NCBI GenBank assembly: GCA_021823325.1 | Contig: JAKAOG010000003.1 | Coordinates: forward strand, 106,498 to 170,497 | Length of the DNA stretch: 64,000 nt | From: an archaeon | Lineage (GTDB): Archaea; Thermoproteota; Nitrososphaeria; Nitrososphaerales; Gagatemarchaeaceae | Direction: 5' to 3' | Notes under the pieces: model-generated | Database searches by the model: none | What the model was told of the DNA's origin: nothing | What the model saw: the letters and a program-made list of their open reading frames with translations, nothing else | Made by a program: the position numbers and the translations under genes | Shown: in pieces, positions 18,841-28,574 of the stretch | How positions within the stretch are numbered: the stretch's first letter is position 1 | How the letters are laid out: each line of letters starts with the position of its first letter

Positions 18841-19274
18841 CAGCTCTTCCCCACCCTTGCGAGCCTGTCCGCCAGCTCGCGTATCTGGACGGCGCTCTTC
18901 GCGACGTCCTTGTCCTTCGACCGCGCCAGGTCCTCAAGATAGGACGTGTAGCTCGAGATCACTTCGACAGCCCCATCCACCGACCGGGGTTGCGGCGCTC
19001 CCGCTTCGGCCTGGAACCAGGGTTTCTCGATCTCTTCCCTGCCGGCGGCGGTGAGGGCATACTTGTCGTCGTCAGAGCGATCCAGCACCCCTTCGCCAAC
19101 CATGTTCTTCAGCATAGGATAGACAGAGCCGGGGGACGGCCTCCACCACCCCTGCAGGTTCGCTTCCATGGTATCCATTATCTCGACCCCCGACTTCGGG
19201 ACGTCCCGGACGATGTAGAGTATCCACTTGCGGAGGCCCTTGTGGGTGCGCTTGGTCCAGTCGAAGTTGAACAT
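18840..19274 (-). CDS. PadR-family transcriptional regulator
   Basis: PadR winged helix (WWRPSPGSVYPMLKNMVGEGVLDR) upstream of ABC efflux genes. Confidence 0.88.
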   Translation of the reverse strand: MFNFDWTKRTHKGLRKWILYIVRDVPKSGVEIMDTMEANLQGWWRPSPGSVYPMLKNMVGEGVLDRSDDDKYALTAAGREEIEKPWFQAEAGAPQPRSVDGAVEVISSYTSYLEDLARSKDKDVAKSAVQIRELADRLARVGKS

Positions 19275-19288
19275 CGCTTCACGTTTCC

Positions 19289-19310
19289 AATATCGGAATG
19301 ATATCGGAAC
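19289..19310. promoter_or_regulatory. candidate PadR operator (direct repeats ATATCGGAA, 11-bp period)
   Basis: ATATCGGAA at 19290-19298 and 19301-19309 immediately upstream of padR. Confidence 0.45.
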
Positions 19311-19314
19311 TATT

Positions 19315-20496
19315 TCAATCTTTTCCCGACGCCGTCGCCCCGCCCCAATACGCTAGCGACGCCCCGACTGCGCCGGCCGCAAGGAAGACGCCGACGAGGA
19401 AGACCCCCTGCACCCCTGCCAGTGGTATCAGCAGCACGGCCGCCAGTGGGGTAAGGAACTCTGCCGCGGCAGACGACGCTTGGAAGGCGTAGCTCCCGTT
19501 CATCACGTCTTCCCCTGCAGAGGTAAGGGCGTAGTAGTTGGCGACCGGGAAGACGTAAGCATGCGGGACGCTGAACAAGATCATCCCTACCACGAAGAGC
19601 TGCCAGTACGGGGCCGCGGCCACTGCCAGCATGCTAAGCAGAAGCGTGACCGAAGAGATGAGGAGGAGCTTCCCCAGCCCTGCTTCGAACTTCACAGCGA
19701 CCACTCTCATCCCCACGGAAAGCGCGAAGACGGACGTGTACAGCAGAAGGGCCTGCTCGGGAGTGAAACCGAACCTGCCTTCGGCGTAGATGGCGCCGTA
19801 AGAGAGGAACACCGGCAGCAGCAGCGAGTACAAGAAGTTGACGAGGACGGCTCTCCTGAAAGCGCCTCTTCGGAGCGCCGCGACCCAGGAGGACATGCGA
19901 GGCATCGGCGGTGCAGGCCTCCCTCTGGCGCTGCCGCGGCCCGCCGCCGCGCCCGCGACCCCGAGAAGACAGAAAGAAGCAAGGGCGAGGAACGCGCCTG
20001 GGAATCCTGAGAAAGGAAAGACGCCATAAGCCACCAGGGGCCCTATGACCAGGCCCAAGCCCAACGCGGTGGAGTAGAGCCCCAGCCCCGAGAACGGGGC
20101 GCCGGGCATGGAGTCCGCGTGCATGAAGGCGGAAAGAAAAGGCTGGGGGAGCCCCACGCCGAGGCCCGAGAGCAGCATGAAAAGCGGAGCCGTGTGAGCT
20201 CCGCCTAAAGAGAGCCCGCCCAACGAGACGGCGACAAAGCAGAAGCCGAGGACTGACGCGTACGACTGGTTCCTTACCACAAGGACCGCGGCCGCGACCC
20301 CCGCCGCGTTGCCGATCCAGAGCAGAAGGACGAAGAAGCCTGCCTGAGACGCCGTGGCGCCGAGCACGTCGACCGCGAACAGCGGGATCAGGATCGCGAG
20401 CGAGGAGGTCAGGAGCCTCACCGACAGGGCGAGGACAAACCCCGGGCGAAGGTAGCTCGCCCTGGTCCCGTGTGGGTTCGTTCCGCCGTTATGCAT
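19315..20496 (-). CDS. MFS transporter
   Basis: About 12 hydrophobic segments; MFS-type sequence. Confidence 0.85.
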   Translation of the reverse strand: MHNGGTNPHGTRASYLRPGFVLALSVRLLTSSLAILIPLFAVDVLGATASQAGFFVLLLWIGNAAGVAAAVLVVRNQSYASVLGFCFVAVSLGGLSLGGAHTAPLFMLLSGLGVGLPQPFLSAFMHADSMPGAPFSGLGLYSTALGLGLVIGPLVAYGVFPFSGFPGAFLALASFCLLGVAGAAAGRGSARGRPAPPMPRMSSWVAALRRGAFRRAVLVNFLYSLLLPVFLSYGAIYAEGRFGFTPEQALLLYTSVFALSVGMRVVAVKFEAGLGKLLLISSVTLLLSMLAVAAAPYWQLFVVGMILFSVPHAYVFPVANYYALTSAGEDVMNGSYAFQASSAAAEFLTPLAAVLLIPLAGVQGVFLVGVFLAAGAVGASLAYWGGATASGKD

Positions 20497-21547
20497 GGCG
20501 ATATACCTCCAGCACCTTCTCGGCGACGGCGGGCGGATTGAAGAGCTCCTTCGCCCTTGCCAAAGCCTCTCTTCCCATCCTCGCCCTCAGAGCCGGGTCC
20601 CCCGCAAGGCGCGACAGGCCCTCGGCGAATCCTGTCACGTCACCCCGAGGATATAGGAGACCAGACTTCCCATGTTCGACGATCTCCAGGATCGGCGGGA
20701 TGGAAGACGCGACCACGGGTATCCCGCGGCTCATCGCCTCGGCGACGGTCATCGCGAAAGCGTCAGCCCTGGTGGGGAGGACGAGGATGTCGACGTACGG
20801 CCAAACCTCCTCGGCCAGCTCCTTGTTCGTCGGCCGCTCCCGATAGTCGATGCGACGGTCGGCAGAGACGGCGCGCCTGGACTTCCCTTCGGCTCTGCCG
20901 ACATAGGTGAGCGTCGCGCCTGGCGCGTCCGCCCGGTTGAACGCCGCGAGCACCGTGTCTCCCCCCTTCCTCAGGAAGTCCCTGCCGAGGAAGAGCACGT
21001 TGCACCCCGAGTGGGGTTTCGCGTCGTAGACGGGATCGAACGGCGGAGGTATCACGGACACCTTCTCCGGGTCTATGCCGTCTTCCAAGAACCCCCTCCT
21101 CGCCCATTTCGTCCAGGTGATCACGCCTTTGCACCCCCTCGAGTTCAGGTAGGAGGCGTATCCTTCCGTCACCGGCTTCCTGACGAGCCCTCCTATGTTG
21201 TTGTATCCTCCGAGGAACTGCCCGAGCGACTGGTCGCTTTCATGGACCCAGGGCACGGTGAACTTCCTGATGTCCCAGAAGAAGGTATGCACCAGGGATG
21301 CGCCCCGATAGTCGAGCGGAAAGGCGTGCTCCAAGGCGAACTTCACCGCAGCGAGCCCGACGTTCAAGGGGGAGAAGCTGTACTGGCCGGTGCTGGTCGG
21401 GATGGCGACCCTGTCGGTGGCGTGCACGTAGCGCACCCCGGGGGGAGGGTTCCGGAACCTGCGAAGCGGCCCGGCGCGGGCCTTCCCTGTGATCGGGTCG
21501 GCGGGCGAGACGAGGAGGCACTTCAGCAGTCCGCCTGAAGAGGGCAT
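20489..21547 (-). CDS. glycosyltransferase family 1/4-like
   Basis: VLFLGRDFLRKGGDTVLAAF, PTRADAFAMTVAEAMSRGIPVVASSIPPILEIVEHGKSGLL. Confidence 0.9.
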   Translation of the reverse strand: MPSSGGLLKCLLVSPADPITGKARAGPLRRFRNPPPGVRYVHATDRVAIPTSTGQYSFSPLNVGLAAVKFALEHAFPLDYRGASLVHTFFWDIRKFTVPWVHESDQSLGQFLGGYNNIGGLVRKPVTEGYASYLNSRGCKGVITWTKWARRGFLEDGIDPEKVSVIPPPFDPVYDAKPHSGCNVLFLGRDFLRKGGDTVLAAFNRADAPGATLTYVGRAEGKSRRAVSADRRIDYRERPTNKELAEEVWPYVDILVLPTRADAFAMTVAEAMSRGIPVVASSIPPILEIVEHGKSGLLYPRGDVTGFAEGLSRLAGDPALRARMGREALARAKELFNPPAVAEKVLEVYRHA

Positions 21548-21563
21548 TGACCGCTTGTCTGTC

Positions 21564-23870
21564 CTAACTCGCCTTGGAGTGGGTTTCCCTGGCGTATCCG
21601 ACAGCTTCCTGCCACGGGGCCCACCCCGTGAGGTCTCGGGGGAGCGAGAAGCCTTCCGCGGTTATCCCTTTCTTCCCGGCCCAGGTCACTGAAGGAGCGA
21701 GCAGAGACCTCATCTTGAAGGCCCTCTCCCTGTTGGCTAGGACAGCGCTGAAGATCTCTCTCAGCACTTCGTCGATGTCTTTGGTCCGCGAGAATCCGAG
21801 CGCTGGGAGGATCTTGTGCTCGACCTTGTAGAAGTGCTCTTCTTTTTCGACCCTAGGGTTCTTGACCGGCTGCATCTCTGGGCGTATCCCGAACTCCTCG
21901 GCGACCTTTGACACCTTCGCGGCAAGCTGGAGCGTGTCGAAGGTCTCGTCTATCTGGTTCACGAGGCGATACTCCCCCGGGTCCGGAGGGTTGTCGATGA
22001 GCAGGCTGAGGCATTGGATGCTGTCATAGAGGGAGAGATACCCCCTCGACTGCTTCCCCTTTCCATAGATGAGTAGCTTGTTCAGGAGGACAGCCTGGAC
22101 CACATACTTGTTGATCACCGTCCCCCAGATCGAGTCGAAGTCGAACCTGGTCGCCAGCGAGTCGTCGACGATCTCGTCGGTGAGAGACCCGTACACGACC
22201 CCCTGCATGACGTCGGTCGACGTCAGTCCGTGTATCCGGTTGGCGAGGAGCACGTTGTGCGTGTCGAATATCTTGCTGAGGTGATACCAGCTCTGCCCCG
22301 TCCTCGGGAACATGAGCTTGTCCTTCCTTCCTTTGCGCGCGATGGCGATCGGGCCCTCGGTGACCTCGATGCCGGGAGTCCCGTATTCACCCATGGTGTT
22401 TCCACTGAAGCAGGATTTCCCGTTGCGCCTGACCATGATGACCCCTGTTGGTACCGTGCAACAATAGACGACCCCCTTGTAAGTTACCCACGATTGTCTT
22501 TTCCTGCGAGCCAAAGCGTTTGGGCGCCTCGAGATGCTGAGGTAATATTCACTCGGACCTTTACGGCGGTGCTCACATATTGTAGCACCGTATCCCAGTT
22601 TCATGGCTATCTCTTGAACGTCCGAGAGGAGGCGCAGTGATTTGCTGTAGTAGTACATCGATCCTGTCTTCTTCCAGACATGTCCGTCGCCCAACATCAA
22701 AGAATCGAAGAGGATCCTGAGCTGTCTTTTGCTTACGTTTTTGAGTTCCGATGGGATGAACTTCTCGGAGGAATCGCCAAACTGGGACAGATAACCTGCA
22801 AGCTGGTTGTTGGAGACCTCGAAGTTGAGCATGATTGTACTTCTCCGTTTGTCCCTTGACGCCCATTCAGCTATATTGAAACCCAGGCCCTTGACCGCAT
22901 CTCGAACTTCGTCTTCCTTCCCTGATCCCTTCCTTTGGCTTACCCTCACAGAAGTGGGCTCCCCAGTCCTCCTTCGAATGCATCCTTCTGCGATGTACCA
23001 TCCGAAGAATCTTAACCAGTCGTCCATGTGAAAGACCATGCTCAACATTTGCTTTCTGTGCTCGTAGAAACCTCTGACCTCCATCGCCGGTAGCTCAAAG
23101 CTCTCGACTTCGGCATGAACCCAAATCCCTGACTTCGGAACTGCGAAGTTCTTTCCCTGTACATCTTCAGCTGTCGAGATGTGGATTGGTCCTGCACGGT
23201 TGGGATATTGCCTGCCTACATAACGATACACGACCCGGTGATTCGGAGTCAACATGAGGTCGAGGTTCTGAGTTTCAACTTTGAACATTCGCCCGTTGTA
23301 GGGATAGGCTACGATATTGGTGGGCTTGTAGTATCTGATCTCTTCTGTAGTCGGATCGAGGCAACAGACCTCGTCGTCGTACTTCAATTCGTAGAAGTGT
23401 TTCCATCCTGTTCCTGTCAGCACTTCGGTTTCTTCGTCATAGCACCCCATCTTGACCAGGTGGGCGTCGGGGACGTGCCTGACCATCGAGAAGACGACGT
23501 TCAAGTTGGTGGCGACGTTGTTGAGCTGAGTGTACAGGGCGTGCTCCTGGTCGATCATGCTGAACGGCGCGCTCCTCTGCTGGGCAAGGTGAACCACGCT
23601 GCGTGGCTGGTGCTTGGCGATGATCGCATCTACGGCGGCTGGGTCCCTGGCGTCTGCCTCGACGAAGGTGATGTTGGACTTGCCAGAAGCTCTCTCGTAG
23701 GCCGAGATCCTCGTGGACGGCGAGCCGATCTTCACCAGGGAGTCAGAGCCTACTGAGGAAACGAGCCGGCGAGTGACCTGGCTGTCCACGATGACTACCT
23801 CTGAGTCTGACCGCCAGGCGAGGTGGAGGGCCAGCGGCCATCCGATATAGCCGTCTCCACCGAATATCAT
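21564..23870 (-). CDS. UDP-sulfoquinovose synthase-like NAD-dependent epimerase (SqdB/Agl3 family), intein-containing
   Basis: N-extein MIFGGDGYIGWPLALHL and C-extein TMGEYGTPGIEV...YHLSKIFDTHN reconstitute an SDR protein interrupted by an intein. Confidence 0.93.
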   Translation of the reverse strand: MIFGGDGYIGWPLALHLAWRSDSEVVIVDSQVTRRLVSSVGSDSLVKIGSPSTRISAYERASGKSNITFVEADARDPAAVDAIIAKHQPRSVVHLAQQRSAPFSMIDQEHALYTQLNNVATNLNVVFSMVRHVPDAHLVKMGCYDEETEVLTGTGWKHFYELKYDDEVCCLDPTTEEIRYYKPTNIVAYPYNGRMFKVETQNLDLMLTPNHRVVYRYVGRQYPNRAGPIHISTAEDVQGKNFAVPKSGIWVHAEVESFELPAMEVRGFYEHRKQMLSMVFHMDDWLRFFGWYIAEGCIRRRTGEPTSVRVSQRKGSGKEDEVRDAVKGLGFNIAEWASRDKRRSTIMLNFEVSNNQLAGYLSQFGDSSEKFIPSELKNVSKRQLRILFDSLMLGDGHVWKKTGSMYYYSKSLRLLSDVQEIAMKLGYGATICEHRRKGPSEYYLSISRRPNALARRKRQSWVTYKGVVYCCTVPTGVIMVRRNGKSCFSGNTMGEYGTPGIEVTEGPIAIARKGRKDKLMFPRTGQSWYHLSKIFDTHNVLLANRIHGLTSTDVMQGVVYGSLTDEIVDDSLATRFDFDSIWGTVINKYVVQAVLLNKLLIYGKGKQSRGYLSLYDSIQCLSLLIDNPPDPGEYRLVNQIDETFDTLQLAAKVSKVAEEFGIRPEMQPVKNPRVEKEEHFYKVEHKILPALGFSRTKDIDEVLREIFSAVLANRERAFKMRSLLAPSVTWAGKKGITAEGFSLPRDLTGWAPWQEAVGYARETHSKAS
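22398..23444 (-). mobile_element. intein, 349 aa, with LAGLIDADG/DOD homing endonuclease domain
   Basis: Block A CYDEETEVLTGTGWK, block B LMLTPNHRV, DOD motifs LRFFGWYIAEG and LFDSLMLGDGH, C-terminal splice VIMVRRNGKSCFSGN/T; insertion KMG^TMGEYG. Confidence 0.93.
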
Positions 23871-23984
23871 GACCGCGTCTTTCAGCGCTATTTCTGTTCC
23901 CGGCCGGTAACGGCCAACGGAATGCCTTCGTAGCGCCCCGTATTTATCGGCCGAGGACGGAGCGTATGAACGGTGCGTTCTGTG

Positions 23985-24278
23985 CTAGAGGCTGACGCCG
24001 AACGCTGAAAGGAACGACTCCGCCCGCCTGACTTCCTTCACGAAGTTCTGGCCCTTCGGGGTTATGACGTAGAACCTGCTCTCTCCGTTGTTCACTTCGT
24101 TGAGGAGCCCCCTCTTTATGAGCTCTGAGACGTGTCTCATCATCCTGTCGTGAGGAAGGTTCGCCTTCTGGAGGATCCTCGTCGGTTTCGCGTTTCCTTC
24201 TTCTTCTGCCGCCTTCAGTATGTCGAGGTAGATCCGGACCGTGCTCCTCTGCTTCTCAGTTCCTTCCATCTGGTCCAC
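23985..24278 (-). CDS. winged-helix DNA-binding protein
   Basis: Small wHTH with LPHDRMMRHVSELIKRGLLNEV...FYVITPKG. Confidence 0.75.
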   Translation of the reverse strand: MDQMEGTEKQRSTVRIYLDILKAAEEEGNAKPTRILQKANLPHDRMMRHVSELIKRGLLNEVNNGESRFYVITPKGQNFVKEVRRAESFLSAFGVSL

Positions 24279-24909
24279 TCCTCAGGACGAACAGGAGCAG
24301 GAGCCCGAACCCTCCCAGCTCGATTATCCCTCCTATGAGGTAGAGGAGCCCCGACGCGAGAACAGACGAGGATAGCTTGGCCAGGTGGGCCACCAGGATG
24401 GCAGAGAAGGCGCCCAGCACCATGAGCGACAGCCTGTTCTTGTTGTCCTCGTACACCAGAAGAGCCTGAAAGACGATCAGCGCGACCAGCGTGGCCAGGA
24501 CGAGCTCGCCGAACTCGAGCAGGTAGGTGTGGATGAGGAAAGGCGAGTTCTGAAGGAGCACGACCACCCCCGCGGTCGCTGCCGTGACGGCGCCGGTCTG
24601 CATCCTCCTGGCGTAGCTCACCGCGATCAGGAGGTATGCGATCGACTGTAGGACGAGGTAGATTATGGTCCCGCCGTAGACGAATACCCCTCTGTCTGAT
24701 ATCTTCCCCGCGTCCAGAAAGAAGAAGAGGAATGCCGACGCCTGCGCGATGAGGCCTATGCCGAGAAGCATGAACCCGAGGCTCAGAATCCTCAGGAAGC
24801 TGCCTCCTGCCACCCTCCCATAACGGTGGGCGAAGTAGCTCACGGCCAGGGCGACCAGCCCCCCGATGAGGCTCAGCAGCGAGTTGGGAAGGAAGAAAGC
24901 GTTCACCAT
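24256..24909 (-). CDS. hypothetical multi-TM membrane protein
   Basis: ORF with about 7 hydrophobic segments overlapping the downstream wHTH gene. Confidence 0.7.
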   Translation of the reverse strand: MVNAFFLPNSLLSLIGGLVALAVSYFAHRYGRVAGGSFLRILSLGFMLLGIGLIAQASAFLFFFLDAGKISDRGVFVYGGTIIYLVLQSIAYLLIAVSYARRMQTGAVTAATAGVVVLLQNSPFLIHTYLLEFGELVLATLVALIVFQALLVYEDNKNRLSLMVLGAFSAILVAHLAKLSSSVLASGLLYLIGGIIELGGFGLLLLFVLRSGPDGRN

Positions 24910-25152
24910 GGGGAACCGACCTCGCCTGCCGCGCCTTCACAGGAGCGGCGCCTTTGGGAGAAAAAGCGCATCGGACTGCCCTCTGTCGGAAGGGGCGATT
25001 TAGGCGTTGAGACAGGCTTGCGTGCGCAGGGTTTCCTCAAGGACACCGCACGGTCACGCGCCTCCTCCGATGGAGCGCCCTTCGATCTGCCGGGGCGCCG
25101 CGACGTCCTCTAGACGGGCTGAGAGAGGTTCATTTAGTGGTCGATTGCATCA

Positions 25153-25668
25153 GTGGGCCGCTTGAAGACAAGGACCGTGGCGATAGGCGTGGTGATACTG
25201 GCCCTAGGGGTGGCGCTGTTCGTCGGCGGCGCGCTAGGGGCCCTCGGCTCGGTCACCCTGAACCGCACCTTCACTCAGCCGTACCCGGGTGAATACGTCT
25301 CTGCAGAGATAGTTCTGAACTCGTCCTCCGGGCTCGTCGTGGCTTCGCCTGTTTCGACAGGAGGGTTGATCGAAGCCCAATACCTCGGCGTGGTGAATTC
25401 GACCAATGTCGGGACGTACTCCGTCTCTCCGAGCTCTACTGCCGCAGGGGACCAGGTATACAAGGCGCTGGCGGGCGACTTCTACTACGTAGCATTCTCT
25501 TCGACCCAGCCTGCGACGACCATAGTCGCGACTCCGGCCAAGGGATCGGTCGCCAGCTACGGGCTGCTTGTCCTGGGAGGGATAGTCTTCGTGGTAGCGG
25601 GCGTCGTGGTCATGATAATAGGCGCGCTCCAGAAGAAAAGGCAACCGGACCTTCAGGCGCACCCCTAG
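25153..25668 (+). CDS. hypothetical membrane protein with two TM segments
   Basis: N- and C-terminal hydrophobic helices flanking an extracellular-type domain; GTG start. Confidence 0.65.
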   Translation: MGRLKTRTVAIGVVILALGVALFVGGALGALGSVTLNRTFTQPYPGEYVSAEIVLNSSSGLVVASPVSTGGLIEAQYLGVVNSTNVGTYSVSPSSTAAGDQVYKALAGDFYYVAFSSTQPATTIVATPAKGSVASYGLLVLGGIVFVVAGVVVMIIGALQKKRQPDLQAHP

Positions 25669-25755
25669 ACCCGGGCGCCGCGCGGACCAGGCTCATCCTT
25701 CGGGGAGGCATGGCCCATCGTCGTGCCGAGGCGAAAAATGGGATAAGCGGCTCAG

Positions 25756-26031
25756 TCAGCTTGACCTGTACAGCCTGTCGAACTCCGACATGGTGTGCCG
25801 CGTCGGCGGGTTCACCGAAGCGATGAGCCCTTCCAGGGACCCTCTGCTCTCCGACTCCCACACGCAGCATGCCTTCGGAGCGTCCTTCGACAGCATCACC
25901 CCCACGAGTTTGAAACCCGCAGGGAGCGACCCTGACTGCGCATCTGCGATGATCTTTGAGACCACCGGGACCACCTCGTTCGACTTCGCGACGTCCCACT
26001 CGTGCTGGACTACGAAGGTTTTTGCGCACAT
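25756..26031 (-). CDS. hypothetical small protein
   Basis: 91-aa ORF divergent from the HTH_10 regulator; balanced soluble composition. Confidence 0.6.
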   Translation of the reverse strand: MCAKTFVVQHEWDVAKSNEVVPVVSKIIADAQSGSLPAGFKLVGVMLSKDAPKACCVWESESRGSLEGLIASVNPPTRHTMSEFDRLYRSS

Positions 26032-26111
26032 GGGTATCGCGGAGACCCGCGTGGGTATAGGAGTTATACCGGCGGGCGCCGGTGGACCTGCAAAGCCATT
26101 TAGCCGGCTCC

Positions 26112-26831
26112 ATGGGAGCGCACGGCGTGTTTGACGTCTCGCTGAAGCTCGAGCATTCGCTACCGTTCAGCAATCTCTCGAAGCTGTTTCCCCTGGTCGG
26201 CATCCAGAGGTGGTGCAACCTGCAGGTGGACATCTTGGAGTTCGAGTCGACTCGGGAGGAGGACATGGAGGGGCTGGAGCCAGCGCTGAGGAAGATGCTG
26301 AAGGAGCTCGGCGCCCGGCTCATCAGGTTCAACCGCTACTCGCCGAAGAACTTCGAAGCGGTGGTGGCGTGCAGGTGCGCTGTGGACAACTCGACGGTCG
26401 CAAGGATAGAGTGGGCGGAGTGCATCCCGGTGATGCCTGTGGAGTATCGCGGGGGGACCGAGTATTGCAGGTTCCTCGCGTTCACCAAAGAGACCCTGGA
26501 AAGGGCGATTTCGAGCCTGTCGAAGTTCGCAAGGCTGGAGATAGTGAGCAAGTCTGTGGTCACCAGAGAGTCGGCGAGGGGAGCGATCACTGTCCCTGTA
26601 GACGAGCTGCTGAGCTCGCTCACGGAGAAGCAGCTCGCCGCCTTCATCTCGGCGATGCAGCTGGGCTACTACGGGATGCCGAAGGAGACGACCATAGAGG
26701 AGATAGCGTCCAGGCAGGGGATGAAACGCTCGACGTATGAGGAGCACCTCAGGAAGGCGGAGCTGAAGATACTTCGCGCGGTCAGGCCCTACGCCAGGCT
26801 CGCCTATGTGACTTCAAAGAAAGACGGCTAG
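26112..26831 (+). CDS. bacterio-opsin activator-like (HTH_10) transcriptional regulator
   Basis: C-terminal LTEKQLAAFISAMQLGYYGMPKETTIEEIASRQGMKRSTYEEHLRKAELKIL. Confidence 0.85.
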   Translation: MGAHGVFDVSLKLEHSLPFSNLSKLFPLVGIQRWCNLQVDILEFESTREEDMEGLEPALRKMLKELGARLIRFNRYSPKNFEAVVACRCAVDNSTVARIEWAECIPVMPVEYRGGTEYCRFLAFTKETLERAISSLSKFARLEIVSKSVVTRESARGAITVPVDELLSSLTEKQLAAFISAMQLGYYGMPKETTIEEIASRQGMKRSTYEEHLRKAELKILRAVRPYARLAYVTSKKDG

Positions 26832-26833
26832 GC

Positions 26834-27274
26834 TCATCTGTACGGTGAGCCGTCTCCGGAGCCGAGGTGAGGCTTTATCCTCGCTTCGATCATCTGCTTC
26901 GGCGCCGCTCCGACGAGCCCGTCTACGGGTTCCCCGTCCTTGAATATCATGATGGTAGGGATGCTCTGGATGCCGAACTGCTGCGAAGTCACGGGGTTGT
27001 CGTCGACGTTGACCTTGACAAAGGTGGCCTTCCCTGTCATCTCCGAAGCGATCTCCTCGAGCACGGGAGATACCATTCTGCACGGGCCGCACCATGGCGC
27101 CCAGAAGTCTACCACGACCAGCGGGTTGCGAGAAAGGACGTCGCGGAAGCTGGCGTCGCTCACGTCGATCGGCTTTCCGGCCGCCGTGGGCTTCTCTCCC
27201 TTCGCCTTCTGCCTTCCAAGCATCTCCTCGTACTTCTTCTGATTTATCCTCTGGACCTCTTCGTCTGAACTCAT
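26834..27274 (-). CDS. trxA: thioredoxin
   Basis: VVVDFWAPWCGPCRMVSPVLEEIA. Confidence 0.95.
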   Translation of the reverse strand: MSSDEEVQRINQKKYEEMLGRQKAKGEKPTAAGKPIDVSDASFRDVLSRNPLVVVDFWAPWCGPCRMVSPVLEEIASEMTGKATFVKVNVDDNPVTSQQFGIQSIPTIMIFKDGEPVDGLVGAAPKQMIEARIKPHLGSGDGSPYR

Positions 27275-27365
27275 TCTGTTTCTATCCCCTCAGGGCGAGG
27301 GACGGTTATATGGATACAGCCGGCGTTTGCCGGCATCTTGCATGATTCTCGGTTCGACGGTGGTG

Positions 27366-28535
27366 CTAGCCGAGCATTTCTCTGGCCCTGGCGGCGCCTG
27401 AGCCCTTGACGCCATACCCCGATTCCTTCAGCGCGCTTCCCAGGGCGCTGAGCGCTTTCAGGGTAGGCGCCGGGCGAGCGTTATAGCCCATGTTCCCCAG
27501 TCTCAGGACCTTCCCGCTAAGCTTACCCCAAGACCCGGCTATCATGACCGCTTGCCTGTCCGTCATGATTCTCATCAGTCTGTCGGCGTCTACTCCGGCG
27601 GGTTTCGTCAGCGCGGTCACCGTCGGAGAGTGGTAGCTGTCGTCCTTTGGGTAGGGCTCCAGCCCCATCGCCCTGGTCCCGGCGAGGACCGCACGTGAGA
27701 TTCTTCGATGCCTGCTGAACGACCTGGAAAGGCCCTCTTCCAGGAGCATGTCCAGGGCTTCGTCCAGGGCGTTGATGTCAGATATGGAGGCAGTGTATGG
27801 GAACTGCCTGCGCTTCTTCCACCATTCGTTCCACTGCCACAGGCTCGCGTAATACGCGGGGATGCTCCCTCTCCTCGCCCGCACCCTCTCCCATGCCCTG
27901 TCGCTCACCGAGACTATCGCCAGGCCCGGCGGGGCGCTGAAGCACTTCTGGCTGGCCCCGAGCGCGACGTCCACCCCCCACTCGTCTACCTCGACCCGGA
28001 CGCCGCCAAGAGACGAGACGACGTCTGCGACAAGCATCACGCCCCTGTCACGGCAGACCCTGGCGACCTCCTTGAGCGGGTTCAGCACCCCGCTCGGAGT
28101 CTCACAGTGGACGAATGTCGCCACGCCGATTTCGCGGTCCGCATCCAGCGCTGCGCTGACCGCCTCTGGGCTCACCGGGCGGTCGTAGGGCCCCCCGACG
28201 AGCTTTGGGACGCCCCCGTATGTTTTGACCAGGTCTGCGAACCCGTCGCCGAAGACCCCGTTGGATATCGCCAGCACCTTCTCCCCTCTCTTCACCAACG
28301 ACGCCACCGCGGCCTCCAGCCCCAGGAACCCTTCGCCCGACATGACGAGGACGTCGTTCTTCGTCTTCATCACCTTCATCAGCTTCCCCTGCAGTTCCTC
28401 GTAGAACTTTGGGAAGTTGTAGTCCAGGTCGGGGTTGGTGATCCCCCTCGCCATCCTTCGGAGGACCCTCGGCGGGACCTCCGTCGGCCCCGGTGTGTAG
28501 ATCAGCATGCGCCCTTCTCTGGCTGACGACGGCAC
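27366..28535 (-). CDS. class V aminotransferase (alanine-glyoxylate/serine-pyruvate type)
   Basis: TPGPTEVPPRV, LVADVVSSLGGVRVEVDEWGVDVALGASQKCFSAPPGLA. Confidence 0.9.
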   Translation of the reverse strand: MPSSAREGRMLIYTPGPTEVPPRVLRRMARGITNPDLDYNFPKFYEELQGKLMKVMKTKNDVLVMSGEGFLGLEAAVASLVKRGEKVLAISNGVFGDGFADLVKTYGGVPKLVGGPYDRPVSPEAVSAALDADREIGVATFVHCETPSGVLNPLKEVARVCRDRGVMLVADVVSSLGGVRVEVDEWGVDVALGASQKCFSAPPGLAIVSVSDRAWERVRARRGSIPAYYASLWQWNEWWKKRRQFPYTASISDINALDEALDMLLEEGLSRSFSRHRRISRAVLAGTRAMGLEPYPKDDSYHSPTVTALTKPAGVDADRLMRIMTDRQAVMIAGSWGKLSGKVLRLGNMGYNARPAPTLKALSALGSALKESGYGVKGSGAARAREMLG

Positions 28536-28574
28536 TGAATCGTTTATAGATTCTCGTGACCGGTCTCCTCAGGG

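Noticed and set aside
21564-23870. Interpretation of the epimerase insert as a frame-disrupting mobile element
   Set aside because: The frame is open throughout and the insert has intein splice and endonuclease motifs, so protein splicing is the better explanation.
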